From Flavobacterium petrolei (GTDB lineage Bacteria > Bacteroidota > Bacteroidia > Flavobacteriales > Flavobacteriaceae): a stretch of DNA of 64,000 nt. The notes below the pieces were generated by a model that ran no database searches, was not told the DNA's origin, and saw only the letters and a program-made list of their open reading frames with translations. Location: the NCBI RefSeq assembly GCF_003314435.2, contig NZ_QNVY02000001.1, positions 248,001-312,000 of the forward strand, given 5' to 3'. Position numbers and translations under genes: made by a program. Below are positions 1 through 7,993 of the stretch, piece after piece (the stretch's first letter is position 1; every line of letters starts with the position of its first letter).

Positions 1-533
1 TTTATACTACCGGAATTTGCTTCATTAAATTTTCCGGTTGGCGCTTTGATTCCGCCTCCCAATTGTAATGTATGTACCAAAAACGTACTGTCTTTATGGG
101 TTTGATACAAACGATACATTGCCAAAACAGTAATATCGCCAATCCCATTAATGCTTTTGTTGCCAGTTGCGGTTTCTCTTTCATGAAAATGATACGGCAA
201 TAATGCCGAAACCTGAACCTTTGCACTAACCGGGATTCGGCCCCAAACCTGAACGGTGTTGAAATTTTCTTTATACCAAGGGGAATTGCTGTATAAGCCA
301 TCCATGGATTTATATTGTTGATTGAAATACCGAATCCCAACAAAATTAGAGTTTAACATCGAGGCGAATCCCATGCTTCCGCCACTGGCGGAGCAACCGC
401 AGGCATCGCAGAAATCCTCTTCTTCAAGGAAAGAATGGTATTTTGTAAATGGATTTACGGTATTTAAACTGTCTTTTTCGGCGGCGTTTGCCAATTGAAA
501 AAGAAGTACTAAAAGCAATGTGTATTTTTTCAT
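1..533 (-). CDS. Putative outer-membrane transporter-type beta-barrel protein, 3' part outside window
   Basis: The reading frame starts with ATG at 533 on the minus strand and stays open to the window edge (about 177 codons seen). The product begins MKKYTLLLVLLFQLANA, a clear Sec signal peptide. A short Cys-rich motif follows (FCDACGCSASGGSMG, near residues 41-55), and then alternating beta-barrel-like sequence with the phrase INGIGDITVLAMY, which resembles the barrel proteins annotated as transporters in proteobacteria and Bacteroidota. It is the last gene seen in a minus-strand row with the MbnP-like and di-heme peroxidase genes, so a role at the outer membrane in copper or redox handling is inferred. 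The barrel fold is supported by pattern only. A different frame (2-343) is also open but lacks a signal peptide and is a shadow. Confidence 0.7.
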   Translation of the reverse strand, partial: MKKYTLLLVLLFQLANAAEKDSLNTVNPFTKYHSFLEEEDFCDACGCSASGGSMGFASMLNSNFVGIRYFNQQYKSMDGLYSNSPWYKENFNTVQVWGRIPVSAKVQVSALLPYHFHERETATGNKSINGIGDITVLAMYRLYQTHKDSTFLVHTLQLGGGIKAPTGKFNEANSGSI

Positions 534-546
534 GTTTGTTGTTTTT

Positions 547-693
547 AGCCCTGATGGAAACGGAAAGCCCACAGCGGAAAAAGCTTGTTTTTCTTGTCCT
601 GAAAAAGCGACCGGAGGAAGCTCTTTTCAGGACATAGAAAAACGGCTTTTGTAGCGAGGACTTGCAGTGTACAGCAGGAAATAGCTTCTGAAA
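547..693 (+). repeat. Dispersed intergenic hairpin element, copy A (long form)
   Basis: Left end AGCCCTGATGGAAACGG; conserved centre GCGACCGGAGGAAGCTC (608-624); right end ACTTGCAG...AGCAGGAAATAGCTTCTGAA. Between the ends lie two imperfect arms (about 577-605 and 622-653) that are complementary over roughly 25 positions, so the single strand folds into a long hairpin with the GGAAGCTC motif in the loop. The right end touches the stop codon of the peroxidase gene (stop at 694-696). Shares its ends and loop motif with copies at 18432 and 25765, and its ends with a short copy at 38236. Confidence 0.8.
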
Positions 694-1734
694 TTAATAT
701 TCAGAAAAGCGTTTGTCTGTTAGGTATTGCGTGTCTGTCAATGTTTTTAGAAAAGCAATAATTTTTGATTTTTCTGTCGCTGTCAAAGGGATTCCGAGTG
801 ACCCGTTTTTATTCAAAATTGGGTCTAAAGTAGCTGAATTCACTATACCGGAATTATAATGATCCATAACGGCTTCTATTGTAAATAAGCGTCCATCGTG
901 CATGTAAGGCGCTGTTTTTTCTATGTTCCTTAAACTTGGCACTTTGAATTTGTACTTATCCTGAGGCAACTCCGTCACGCGAAAACGACCGATATCATTA
1001 TACGCGGGATCAATTGACAAACCGTTGTTTCTAAAAGAATTGTCCGTAAACAAATCCGTGGCGTGACAAGTGGAACATTTCTGATTGAAAATGGCATATC
1101 CGTCCTTCTCGTCTTGCGTGAGCGTTCCGCCAGATTCATTGCGTCGGTACTTGTCAAAACGGGAATTCGAGGACGTAACCATTACCATAAATTGTCCCAA
1201 GGCTTTGAGCATGTTTTCGGAATTGATTTGTCCATCCGTAAAAGCAACTTTGAATAGGTTTTGATAGGCTGAATCGCCTTTCATCATAGCAATCGCTTTT
1301 GCAAAATCGCCATTCATTTCTATAGGACTTGTGAACGGAATAATAGGCTGTAAATCCAAATGTGATGCTGCACCATCATACATAAAAGTGGTTTGATAGG
1401 CTAAATTCTGGATTGGTGGCGTGTTTCGGGTTCCAATGGCATCATCAACTCCATGACTCAAAGTATGGCCGTGATGCGTAAAAGCATCTTCCTGAATGTG
1501 ACAAAATCCGCAGGAAACAATCCCATCCGAAGCCAATCGACCGTCGTAGAAAAGTTTTTTCCCCAATTCGAATCCTTTTTCGGTGGGTTGATTATTCGCC
1601 AAATCGTATGCCAAAGGCGGGAAATTTGCCGGAACCTGAAAGTTCAGAGGAACGTCCTGATAGTCTTCGCTTTCATCAGCAGAACAAGACCACAGCAACG
1701 GAAAAATGAGCAATATGATATATTTTGCTTTCAT
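694..1734 (-). CDS. Di-heme cytochrome c peroxidase family lipoprotein (MbnH/MauG-like)
   Basis: The 346-residue protein has two haem-attachment motifs: CGFCH at about residue 75 and CSTCH at about residue 222. The spacing is typical of bacterial di-haem peroxidases/MauG. The N-terminus MKAKYIILLIFPLLWSCS is a lipoprotein signal, so it should be anchored in the periplasm. I chose the ATG at 1734 over an in-frame start at 1776, because only the former places the signal peptide at the N-terminus. It lies 61 bp downstream of an MbnP-like gene. In the methanobactin literature MbnH is the di-haem enzyme that oxidises a Trp of its partner MbnP, so the pair here suggests the same chemistry. A plain hydrogen-peroxide-reducing peroxidase remains possible. 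The family call is firm; the specific partner role is inference. Confidence 0.88.
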   Translation of the reverse strand: MKAKYIILLIFPLLWSCSADESEDYQDVPLNFQVPANFPPLAYDLANNQPTEKGFELGKKLFYDGRLASDGIVSCGFCHIQEDAFTHHGHTLSHGVDDAIGTRNTPPIQNLAYQTTFMYDGAASHLDLQPIIPFTSPIEMNGDFAKAIAMMKGDSAYQNLFKVAFTDGQINSENMLKALGQFMVMVTSSNSRFDKYRRNESGGTLTQDEKDGYAIFNQKCSTCHATDLFTDNSFRNNGLSIDPAYNDIGRFRVTELPQDKYKFKVPSLRNIEKTAPYMHDGRLFTIEAVMDHYNSGIVNSATLDPILNKNGSLGIPLTATEKSKIIAFLKTLTDTQYLTDKRFSEY

Positions 1735-1795
1735 TTTATATTTTTTTAAAAAAGCGGTCGGAGATTTAATTCCCAACCGCTTTTTGATTAAAAAA

Positions 1796-2578
1796 TTAAT
1801 CGTTGTGAACGTGATCTATTTTGAACATAGAAGAAACGTTAGCAGTAACCAAAGCCAGTTTAGCCCCACCCATAACGGTTGCCGCTTCCGTAAGATTGAT
1901 TTTATTAGTTCCATCTATAACTTGAGACAAGTCAGTCATGATGTGTACTTGAGGCGTAATTGTAGTTCGTACCAAAGCATTTTCAGGGAAACTCAAAGTA
2001 ACTTCAGCATAATTATAATCGGTTCCAGTTTGTCCGGTATGTACTTTAAATTCTTTTGCCGTTGTTACCGTAGGAGCTGTAAAAGTACCTTCGAAAGCCA
2101 CAAACTTGTAACCTGCACTCCAAGACCACATCATTCCTGCGGTTTGGGCTGTTGCCAAGAAATCTCCTTGACCCGTTGCTCCTGCTTCCCACTGGGTTTT
2201 ATCGACTCCAATTCCGTATTTTACTTTAGTGTAATTTCCAGCAGGAATGTTTGAAAGATTTAATACTAATGTTGCAGGCGTAGCTTCATCTACAATAAAA
2301 TAGCTTTGACTTTTTGGGTACGTAAATGTAGTTCCATCCTCTTTTGTCAAGACAATATTACTCACAATGTACTTCACTTTTGAAACCGCTACAACCTCAG
2401 CATTCGAATTGGTATAGTTCGTATTGAAAGCAAAATTAGCCGATTTATACACGTTGTCAAATTCTAATTTTAAATTTCCGTTTCCGGTAATCATTTCATT
2501 ATCATCATCATTAGAGCAAGAAAACAAGGTAACTGAGATAGCCATTACAGCTAGTATATTTTTTAATTGAAATTTCAT
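1796..2578 (-). CDS. MbnP-like copper-binding lipoprotein
   Basis: The 260-residue lipoprotein has the signal MKFQLKNILAVMAISVTLFS followed by a Cys, then an Asp/Asn-rich linker. The body shows the hallmarks I associate with the MbnP family: an early GNLKLEFDNVYKS strand, GIGVDKTQW near the middle, a Trp-rich patch MMWSWSAGYKFVAFEG, an HTGQTG loop, and HIMTDLSQVIDGTN near the C-terminus. MbnP is the periplasmic partner of MbnH and binds copper after Trp oxidation to kynurenine. The conserved Trp residues in the WSW patch and in DKTQW are candidates here, but I cannot say which one would be modified. It is encoded just upstream of the di-haem enzyme on the same strand, which supports the call. 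No methanobactin precursor gene is visible nearby. Confidence 0.82.
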   Translation of the reverse strand: MKFQLKNILAVMAISVTLFSCSNDDDNEMITGNGNLKLEFDNVYKSANFAFNTNYTNSNAEVVAVSKVKYIVSNIVLTKEDGTTFTYPKSQSYFIVDEATPATLVLNLSNIPAGNYTKVKYGIGVDKTQWEAGATGQGDFLATAQTAGMMWSWSAGYKFVAFEGTFTAPTVTTAKEFKVHTGQTGTDYNYAEVTLSFPENALVRTTITPQVHIMTDLSQVIDGTNKINLTEAATVMGGAKLALVTANVSSMFKIDHVHND

Positions 2579-2714
2579 TTCTTAAAGTTTTTTATTTTGA
2601 ATATAAGTACTATTTCGCATGCCATATTTGGATTATTATTTCCAAAAAAAGCAAACAAATTTTCATCCGTTGTTTAGAACGGAAGAAATAAAGCATACTA
2701 CATGCTTAAAAAAA

Positions 2715-3089
2715 TTATGAAATGAAAGTGGGTGGGTGAAAAACAGAAGCACTATTCAAGCGAGCATATAAATTAGAATAATGCGGGTTTATTTTTTCTT
2801 TGGTATCAAAAAAAACTGTTGCAATTTCGAAAGATTTGATTTCCTCAAAAATAATTACATCTAGTATAGGAGCAGTTACTTTTTTATCGGAAGAAAGAGG
2901 CTTTTCAGCCTCAGAAGCTTTGGCTAATTCTTTCATCAAATGACATTTTCCGTTACATTGCATTTTAGGTTTGTCCTTATTGATACAAAGTACTTTTGAA
3001 ATGTATTCATAATTAACGACATACTCTAAAACCGGAAGAACGGGTTTTATAAGCATGATAAATACAATTATAAATATGATTTTTTTCAC
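2715..3089 (-). CDS. Small membrane-anchored Cys/His protein of the MbnP-MbnH cluster
   Basis: This 124-residue protein has one N-terminal hydrophobic segment (residues 3-22) followed by a compact metal-site-like motif, LCINKDKPKMQCNGKCHLM (C-x8-C-x3-C-H). The C-terminus ends in NSASVFHPPTFIS. Proteins with this layout are frequent in Bacteroidota beside copper or TonB-linked genes; that association is from memory. It is the first gene of the minus-strand row leading into the MbnP-like gene, 137 bp away. Metal binding, perhaps copper, is inferred from the Cys/His cluster and the context. I do not recognise a named family with certainty. Confidence 0.6.
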   Translation of the reverse strand: MKKIIFIIVFIMLIKPVLPVLEYVVNYEYISKVLCINKDKPKMQCNGKCHLMKELAKASEAEKPLSSDKKVTAPILDVIIFEEIKSFEIATVFFDTKEKINPHYSNLYARLNSASVFHPPTFIS

Positions 3090-3126
3090 CGTGCAAAATT
3101 ACTAAATGATTGTTTGATAAAAAATA

Positions 3127-3170
3127 GTTTTGAATAGAATAATCATAAATAAAATCACTCTATTCAAAAC
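3127..3170 (-). terminator. Hairpin terminator after the nitronate-monooxygenase-like gene
   Basis: A perfect 12-bp inverted repeat (GTTTTGAATAGA / TCTATTCAAAAC, 3127-3138 and 3159-3170) has a 20-nt loop. On the minus strand it is followed by a T-rich run. It lies 17 bp past the stop of the minus-strand gene at 3187. Confidence 0.55.
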
Positions 3171-3186
3171 CAAATACTTGAATGCT

Positions 3187-5001
3187 TTACGCCAATTTTA
3201 ATTCGGGGATTTCAATCTCGTTTAACTCCGTTTTATAGCAATCAAATTGACTGAAAATCTCGTTTTTAGTGCTTTCGAAAAAAGGAGTTGCTGCGAATAA
3301 ATCCTCATAATATCCGATTCCTGCGAGCAAATTATTTTTGAACGAATTCCATTTTTTAATTTGTCCCAAAGTTATTTCTTCAGTAACCGCTGAGATTTCA
3401 TTTTTCAGATAATCCAAATACATTTTTAACTCTTTCACAAATAGATTTGGTCGATTAGTAACCGTCAATACAGATGCGTTTCCATAAATGTGCTGCACCA
3501 TTTTAGAAAGTGAAACTTCTTTATCAAAATATGCCATGTTGGGCCCCGGACAAATGATTACGCCTTGCGCCTGCCCTTTTATCTTAATGTCATTTTCAAG
3601 ATACGAAGCATTGGCTAAACCCACACAAAGACAGGCTTTCTCCGTAATACTGTTTTTCTTTTTTTCGAAAATTTCAGCAGTTAAAATATCTTTTTGAAGC
3701 AGTAATTCTTCCAGTTTTAAGTCTTGGTATTTCTTGGAAGATGTACAAATTCCTTGTGCATCGTATTCTTTGCTTAGCGCCAAAAATCGTTTTGGACACG
3801 AACTTCCCGCTTTGCTTTCCTCGATTCGTTTCAATTTCAATTTTTCATTCGTCGTTCCTCGCAACGTATTGAAAGGAATTCCCAACGGCGAAATATGACT
3901 TAAATAAAGATCATCTTCTTTGGCTCCAGCCAATAAATCTCTGGTGTGCACATCTACCGATGTGGCTTCAGGAACCAATAAAAAAGGCGAACCCCAACCC
4001 ACAGAATCCACTTCATAATGATCCAATAGAAAATCGTGTTCTTCAGCAGTTCCTACGCCACCTTGAACCGTGATTTTTAAATCCAAAGGCTGTTCTGGAA
4101 CATGCATTTCTTTTTGCCCCAATGCTTTCACCATCAACTCATGTGCGGATTGAATCAATTGCTCTTTTTTCTGTTTGAATTCTTCAAGAATTGGTCCCAA
4201 CAAATAGCCTTCGGTTGCAAAAGCATGTCCACCACAATTCAGTCCGGATTCGATTCGATATTCAGAAACCCAAAGTCCTTTTTTAGCTAAAAAATTCCCT
4301 TGAATCATTGCCGAACGAAAGTCGCTTACTTTCAGCGTAATTTTCTTTTTCAGTGCATTATTCGCATCCGGAAAGAAGGCCGAAAAACTTTCAAAATAGC
4401 TGTATAATCTTGGATTCATCCCAGCAGATAAAACGACCGAAGATTCTAATGTACTATTCACAAAACCACGAAGCGCCGCATGTGCATCATTAAAAATAAT
4501 GGGTAATTGTTCGTCTTTGATGAAATTATCCTTATCTAATTTGGTCATAATATTAACATCAATATCGCCCGGATAAAGATTTTTCTCCAGATAATTTTTG
4601 ATGTTTTCTTTGAAAGCAAAACCGTCTTCCATCAAGTTTTGCAAGCCTGCTTTAATGGCTGATTTGTTGGGTAACATCGCGATGTAATTTTCCAAAGCTG
4701 ATTTGCTTTCGGATAATTCCGTCTTGAAGTTTTCAAATTTTTCCTTAACGATTTTGTCTACCAAATTCAAATAAGAAGTAATGCGTTCTGCGCGGTAATC
4801 ATGTATTTTTTGGGTAATTTCCTGATACGGCAAATCGAATTTCTTGCTATAAAAAGCATTCATTTTTTCGATAAGTTCATCATCCATAATTGAAATCACA
4901 GACGAAATTCCATACTTTGCCACTCGTATCGGACTATCAATCGTATAAGCAAGTCCCATAACCGGGATATGAAAAGTATGTAGTGGTTTACGTGTTGTCA
5001 T
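3187..5001 (-). CDS. Nitronate-monooxygenase-like FMN barrel protein, large Bacteroidota form
   Basis: The protein is 604 residues from the ATG at 5001; a GTG nine codons upstream is also in frame but adds an unlikely N-terminus. The start (HTFHIPVMGLAYTIDSP) resembles the Pro-Met-x-Gly opening of FMN TIM-barrel enzymes. NCGGHAFATEG near residue 260 corresponds to the GGH segment of nitronate monooxygenases. VQGGVGT followed by VDSVGWGSPFLLVPEAT (about residues 319-351) resembles the second phosphate loop. About 100 helical residues inserted after the first strand and a long C-terminal part make it nearly twice the usual size. Several Cys residues (SSCPKR, ACLCVG) lie in the C-terminal half. 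Substrate unknown. The gene is single and divergent from the Spy-like gene. Fold call moderate, function open. Confidence 0.5.
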   Translation of the reverse strand: MTTRKPLHTFHIPVMGLAYTIDSPIRVAKYGISSVISIMDDELIEKMNAFYSKKFDLPYQEITQKIHDYRAERITSYLNLVDKIVKEKFENFKTELSESKSALENYIAMLPNKSAIKAGLQNLMEDGFAFKENIKNYLEKNLYPGDIDVNIMTKLDKDNFIKDEQLPIIFNDAHAALRGFVNSTLESSVVLSAGMNPRLYSYFESFSAFFPDANNALKKKITLKVSDFRSAMIQGNFLAKKGLWVSEYRIESGLNCGGHAFATEGYLLGPILEEFKQKKEQLIQSAHELMVKALGQKEMHVPEQPLDLKITVQGGVGTAEEHDFLLDHYEVDSVGWGSPFLLVPEATSVDVHTRDLLAGAKEDDLYLSHISPLGIPFNTLRGTTNEKLKLKRIEESKAGSSCPKRFLALSKEYDAQGICTSSKKYQDLKLEELLLQKDILTAEIFEKKKNSITEKACLCVGLANASYLENDIKIKGQAQGVIICPGPNMAYFDKEVSLSKMVQHIYGNASVLTVTNRPNLFVKELKMYLDYLKNEISAVTEEITLGQIKKWNSFKNNLLAGIGYYEDLFAATPFFESTKNEIFSQFDCYKTELNEIEIPELKLA

Positions 5002-5233
5002 GTTAAATGATTTAAATAAATAAACCACAAAAATCGAGAAACAAAACCGTATAAAAACTGATAAATATCATGCTTTCACAGCTATTAACAGCACTTATTT
5101 TGTGTCTTTTTATAGAAAAAAAATAACTTCAACTTTACATTTAATCCTAAAACCAAAACGATAAACTTTTGTTAACGATTAAACTTTTTAGTTCTATTCC
5201 TATCTTACATCTATAAAACTTAAAACAATACAC

Positions 5234-5698
5234 ATGAAAAAATTATTTATCGTTGCATTATTAGTTGTCGGAATGACAAGCTTTGCACAAGAAAGAAAAG
5301 CAAGACCGGAAAGAGCCAAAATGGAGCAAATGACTCCAGAGCAAAGAAACCAATTGCACTTGAAAAAGATGACTCTAGAATTAGATTTGAATGCTTCTCA
5401 ACAAAAAGAAATGAGTAAAATCATTGGCGAACAAAGTACCAAAAGAGAGGCCCGAATGGCAGAGAGAAAAGCAAACAAAGATTCGGTTAAAAAACAACTT
5501 ACTTCTGATGAACTTTTTGCTAAAAAAAGCCAAATGTTAGACGAGCAAATTGTGATGAAAGAGAGAATGAAAAAAATTCTTTCAGCAGACCAATATAAAA
5601 AATGGGATGAAATGAAAGGAAAAAACCACCACCGAATGAATAAAAGAATGGCGCATCATAACGGCAGAAAAGCAGCACAAATGGGTGATAAAAAATAA
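5234..5698 (+). CDS. Spy/CpxP-like periplasmic basic protein
   Basis: A 154-residue secreted protein: signal peptide MKKLFIVALLVVGMTSFAQ, then a highly charged, almost entirely helical body rich in Lys, Arg, Glu, Met and Gln. The phrases MTPEQRNQLHLKKMTLEL and LSADQYKKWDEMKGK match the LTxxQ-type repeats of the Spy/CpxP group of periplasmic chaperone-like proteins. The tail is rich in His and Lys (HHRMNKRMAHH), which could bind metal. No partner gene is adjacent, and it is followed directly by a strong terminator. A role in envelope stress is inferred from the fold. Confidence 0.7.
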   Translation: MKKLFIVALLVVGMTSFAQERKARPERAKMEQMTPEQRNQLHLKKMTLELDLNASQQKEMSKIIGEQSTKREARMAERKANKDSVKKQLTSDELFAKKSQMLDEQIVMKERMKKILSADQYKKWDEMKGKNHHRMNKRMAHHNGRKAAQMGDKK

Positions 5699-5731
5699 TC
5701 CATTTGCTTAAACTATTTCATCTTAGTTCAT

Positions 5732-5760
5732 AAAAAAGCCCCAAATTTGGGGCTTTTTTT
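5732..5760 (+). terminator. Rho-independent terminator between convergent genes
   Basis: AAAAAAGCCCCAAATTTGG plus GGCTTTTTTT form a 10-12 bp stem with T/A tracts on both sides. It can serve the Spy-like gene (plus) and hemL (minus), whose stop lies a few bases further. Confidence 0.9.
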
Positions 5761-5762
5761 AT

Positions 5763-7049
5763 TTAAAATGTTTTCGATACTTTGTCTATCGCTCGGATGG
5801 TAAAATCCAAATCCTCATACGTTAACGCATCAGTAATAAACCACGTTTCATAAGCGGAAGGAGCAATATAAATCCCTTCCTGCAACAATCCGTGGAAGAA
5901 TTTTTTGAACGTTTCGTTATCGCCATTTGCAGCGGTTTTAAAATCAACAACCGAAGCTGCATCAAAATGAACCGAAATCATTGAACCAATAGTATTGATT
6001 GTAAATGTAACATTATTTGCTTTCAATACTTTATCAATTCCTGCAGCCAAATACGCTGTTTTATCTGCTAATCTTTTAAAAATAGCACGATCATTATCTA
6101 AAGCTTGTAACATTGCTAATCCCGCAGCCATTGCCAATGGATTTCCAGACAATGTTCCTGCCTGATAAACGGGACCTAACGGAGCCAGATAATTCATAAT
6201 TTCTTCGCGAGCGGCAAAAGCACCAACAGGCAATCCTCCACCAATTACTTTACCAAAACACACAATATCAGCCGATATGTTAAGTAATTCCTGAACACCG
6301 CCAGCAGCAAGCCTGAAACCAGTCATTACCTCATCAAAAATCAACAGAATTCCATTATCGGTACACAATTGGCGTAAGCCTTCTAGAAAGCCTTTATTGG
6401 GCGGAATACAACCCATATTCCCCGCAACAGGTTCCACAATTATGGCAGCAATTTCATTTTTATTGGCTTCTATTAAAGTAGCTACATTTTCTAAATCATT
6501 GTATTTTGCAAGCAAAGTATCTTTGGCTGTTCCTGCCGTAACTCCAGGGCTGTTTGGTGAACCAAAAGTAATGGCTCCACTTCCCGCTTGGATTAAAAAC
6601 GAATCCGAATGACCGTGGTAACAACCTGCAAATTTTATTATTTTATCTTTTTTGGTAAACCCGCGTGCCAATCGTACAGCGCTCATACAGGCTTCGGTAC
6701 CGGAATTTACAAATCTAATTTTATCGATATTTGGAACCATCGCAACGGCTAAAGCTGCAATTTGTGTTTCTAATTCCGTTGGCATTCCAAACGAGGTTCC
6801 TAACTTCGCTTTCTCTATCACTGCTTGTACGACTGGTTCGTAAGCGTGTCCTAAAATCATTGGCCCCCAAGAATTGATATAGTCAATCAAACGGTTTCCA
6901 TCTTCATCATACAAATAAGCGCCTTTGGCACTTTTGACAAAAATTGGAGTTCCTCCTACTGCTTTAAATGCTCTTACTGGTGAATTTACACCTCCTGGAA
7001 TTACTTTTTCTGCTTCAGCAAAAAGCTGACTGCTTCTTTTATATAACAT
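5763..7049 (-). CDS. hemL: Glutamate-1-semialdehyde 2,1-aminomutase
   Basis: The 428-residue length is that of typical HemL. It converts glutamate-1-semialdehyde to 5-aminolevulinate, the C5 entry to haem synthesis, in the cytosol. Visible motifs include [11 protein letters not shown] at the N-terminus, the GCYHGHSD segment, DEVMTGFR, and the PLP-lysine region [14 protein letters not shown]. The gene stands alone, convergent with the Spy-like gene and 32 bp downstream of the glucosaminidase on its upstream side. A short heptad repeat sits just before the start codon (7051-7064). Confidence 0.97.
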   Translation of the reverse strand: MLYKRSSQLFAEAEKVIPGGVNSPVRAFKAVGGTPIFVKSAKGAYLYDEDGNRLIDYINSWGPMILGHAYEPVVQAVIEKAKLGTSFGMPTELETQIAALAVAMVPNIDKIRFVNSGTEACMSAVRLARGFTKKDKIIKFAGCYHGHSDSFLIQAGSGAITFGSPNSPGVTAGTAKDTLLAKYNDLENVATLIEANKNEIAAIIVEPVAGNMGCIPPNKGFLEGLRQLCTDNGILLIFDEVMTGFRLAAGGVQELLNISADIVCFGKVIGGGLPVGAFAAREEIMNYLAPLGPVYQAGTLSGNPLAMAAGLAMLQALDNDRAIFKRLADKTAYLAAGIDKVLKANNVTFTINTIGSMISVHFDAASVVDFKTAANGDNETFKKFFHGLLQEGIYIAPSAYETWFITDALTYEDLDFTIRAIDKVSKTF

Positions 7050-7050
7050 T

Positions 7051-7068
7051 TATGAATTATGAATTATA
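7051..7068. repeat. Heptad tandem repeat in the hemL leader
   Basis: TATGAAT occurs twice in tandem (7051-7057, 7058-7064), followed by a degenerate third unit (TATAGT). It lies 1-2 bases upstream of the hemL start codon on the minus strand. It belongs with other 7-bp leader repeats at 25702 and 58965. Confidence 0.55.
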
Positions 7069-7081
7069 GTTATTTTTTCAA

Positions 7082-7993
7082 TTATTTTACCATTAATCTC
7101 TGTCCAATAGAAAGCGCATTATCCGAAAGATTATTCTTTTGTTTTAAATCTTCCACCTTTAATTCGAATTTTTTCGAAATGGAATATAATGTATCTCCTT
7201 TTTGAACGACATAGGAAGTCAGGCCATTACTAGCTATAGTTCTGGTTTCTAGTGATAATTCCTCCACTAGCTGTTTTTCATTCGAAACATAATTAATATC
7301 TAACACCTGACTGTCATATTGATCCAAATGATAGCGCTCAATATATGAAATCAATTTGTCTGGATACTTAGGATCTGTGGCATAACCTGCAGCTCTTAAT
7401 CCTCTTGCCCAAGCTTTGTAATCATCTTTGGAAAAACCAAAAAGCTTGGCATACCTGCTTCTCCCAGTCAAAAATAACGCGTGGTCTTTGAATGATTCTG
7501 AAGGGTTATCATACTTCCTAAAGCATTCCTGATCAGAATCATCATCGTGCTTAACGCTTTCTCCTGTCCATCCCACATGACATTTTATTCCAAAATGGTT
7601 ATTGGCACTTATTGCTAAATCGCCTCTTCCAGCACCTGATTCTAAAATCCCCTGAGCTAAAATAATACTTGCGGGAATCCCATAACTTTTCATGTTTCCC
7701 ATGGCAACATCTTTATATTGAGAAATGTAAAATCTAACAATATCATTAGTGACTACTGTTTTTGAAGTAGAAACAATTGTTTCCGTTTCACTCTTTTTTT
7801 GTTCTGGTCTTGTGGGTTTGGAAAGGATGGGTTTTGTGCTGTTCCTGCTTATTTGATTCGTTTTTTTAACGGTCCTAACGACTTCTGATTTTGATTTTAA
7901 AGGTGCTTTTTTGGTTGTTGCAATAACTGGCTTTGTGGCATTACACCCTATCAAAGTCAGTATAGTAAAAATTAGTAGGATTTTTTTAAACAT
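7082..7993 (-). CDS. Glucosaminidase-LysM lipoprotein (peptidoglycan hydrolase)
   Basis: 303 residues. The lipoprotein signal MFKKILLIFTILTLIGC is followed by a Lys/Ser/Thr-rich linker (residues 20-75). A GH73-type glucosaminidase domain spans about 80-235, with the catalytic-Glu context ILAQGILESGAGRGDLA and NNHFGIKCH. A C-terminal LysM repeat starts at YVVQKGDTLYSISKKF. It should cleave glycan strands in the periplasm. Its first 8 bases overlap the end of the upstream PLP-enzyme gene, so the two are probably co-transcribed and translationally coupled. A role in cell separation or wall remodelling follows from the family. Confidence 0.93.
   Translation of the reverse strand: MFKKILLIFTILTLIGCNATKPVIATTKKAPLKSKSEVVRTVKKTNQISRNSTKPILSKPTRPEQKKSETETIVSTSKTVVTNDIVRFYISQYKDVAMGNMKSYGIPASIILAQGILESGAGRGDLAISANNHFGIKCHVGWTGESVKHDDDSDQECFRKYDNPSESFKDHALFLTGRSRYAKLFGFSKDDYKAWARGLRAAGYATDPKYPDKLISYIERYHLDQYDSQVLDINYVSNEKQLVEELSLETRTIASNGLTSYVVQKGDTLYSISKKFELKVEDLKQKNNLSDNALSIGQRLMVK

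Noticed and set aside
2..343. Open minus-strand frame at the left edge
   Set aside because: A different minus-strand frame starting at 533 has a signal peptide and continuous barrel-like sequence through the same bases; the 2-343 frame lacks a plausible start and fold.
541..700. Small plus-strand frame 449-637 as a gene
   Set aside because: It runs through the antisense of the barrel gene into repeat copy A and resembles no protein.
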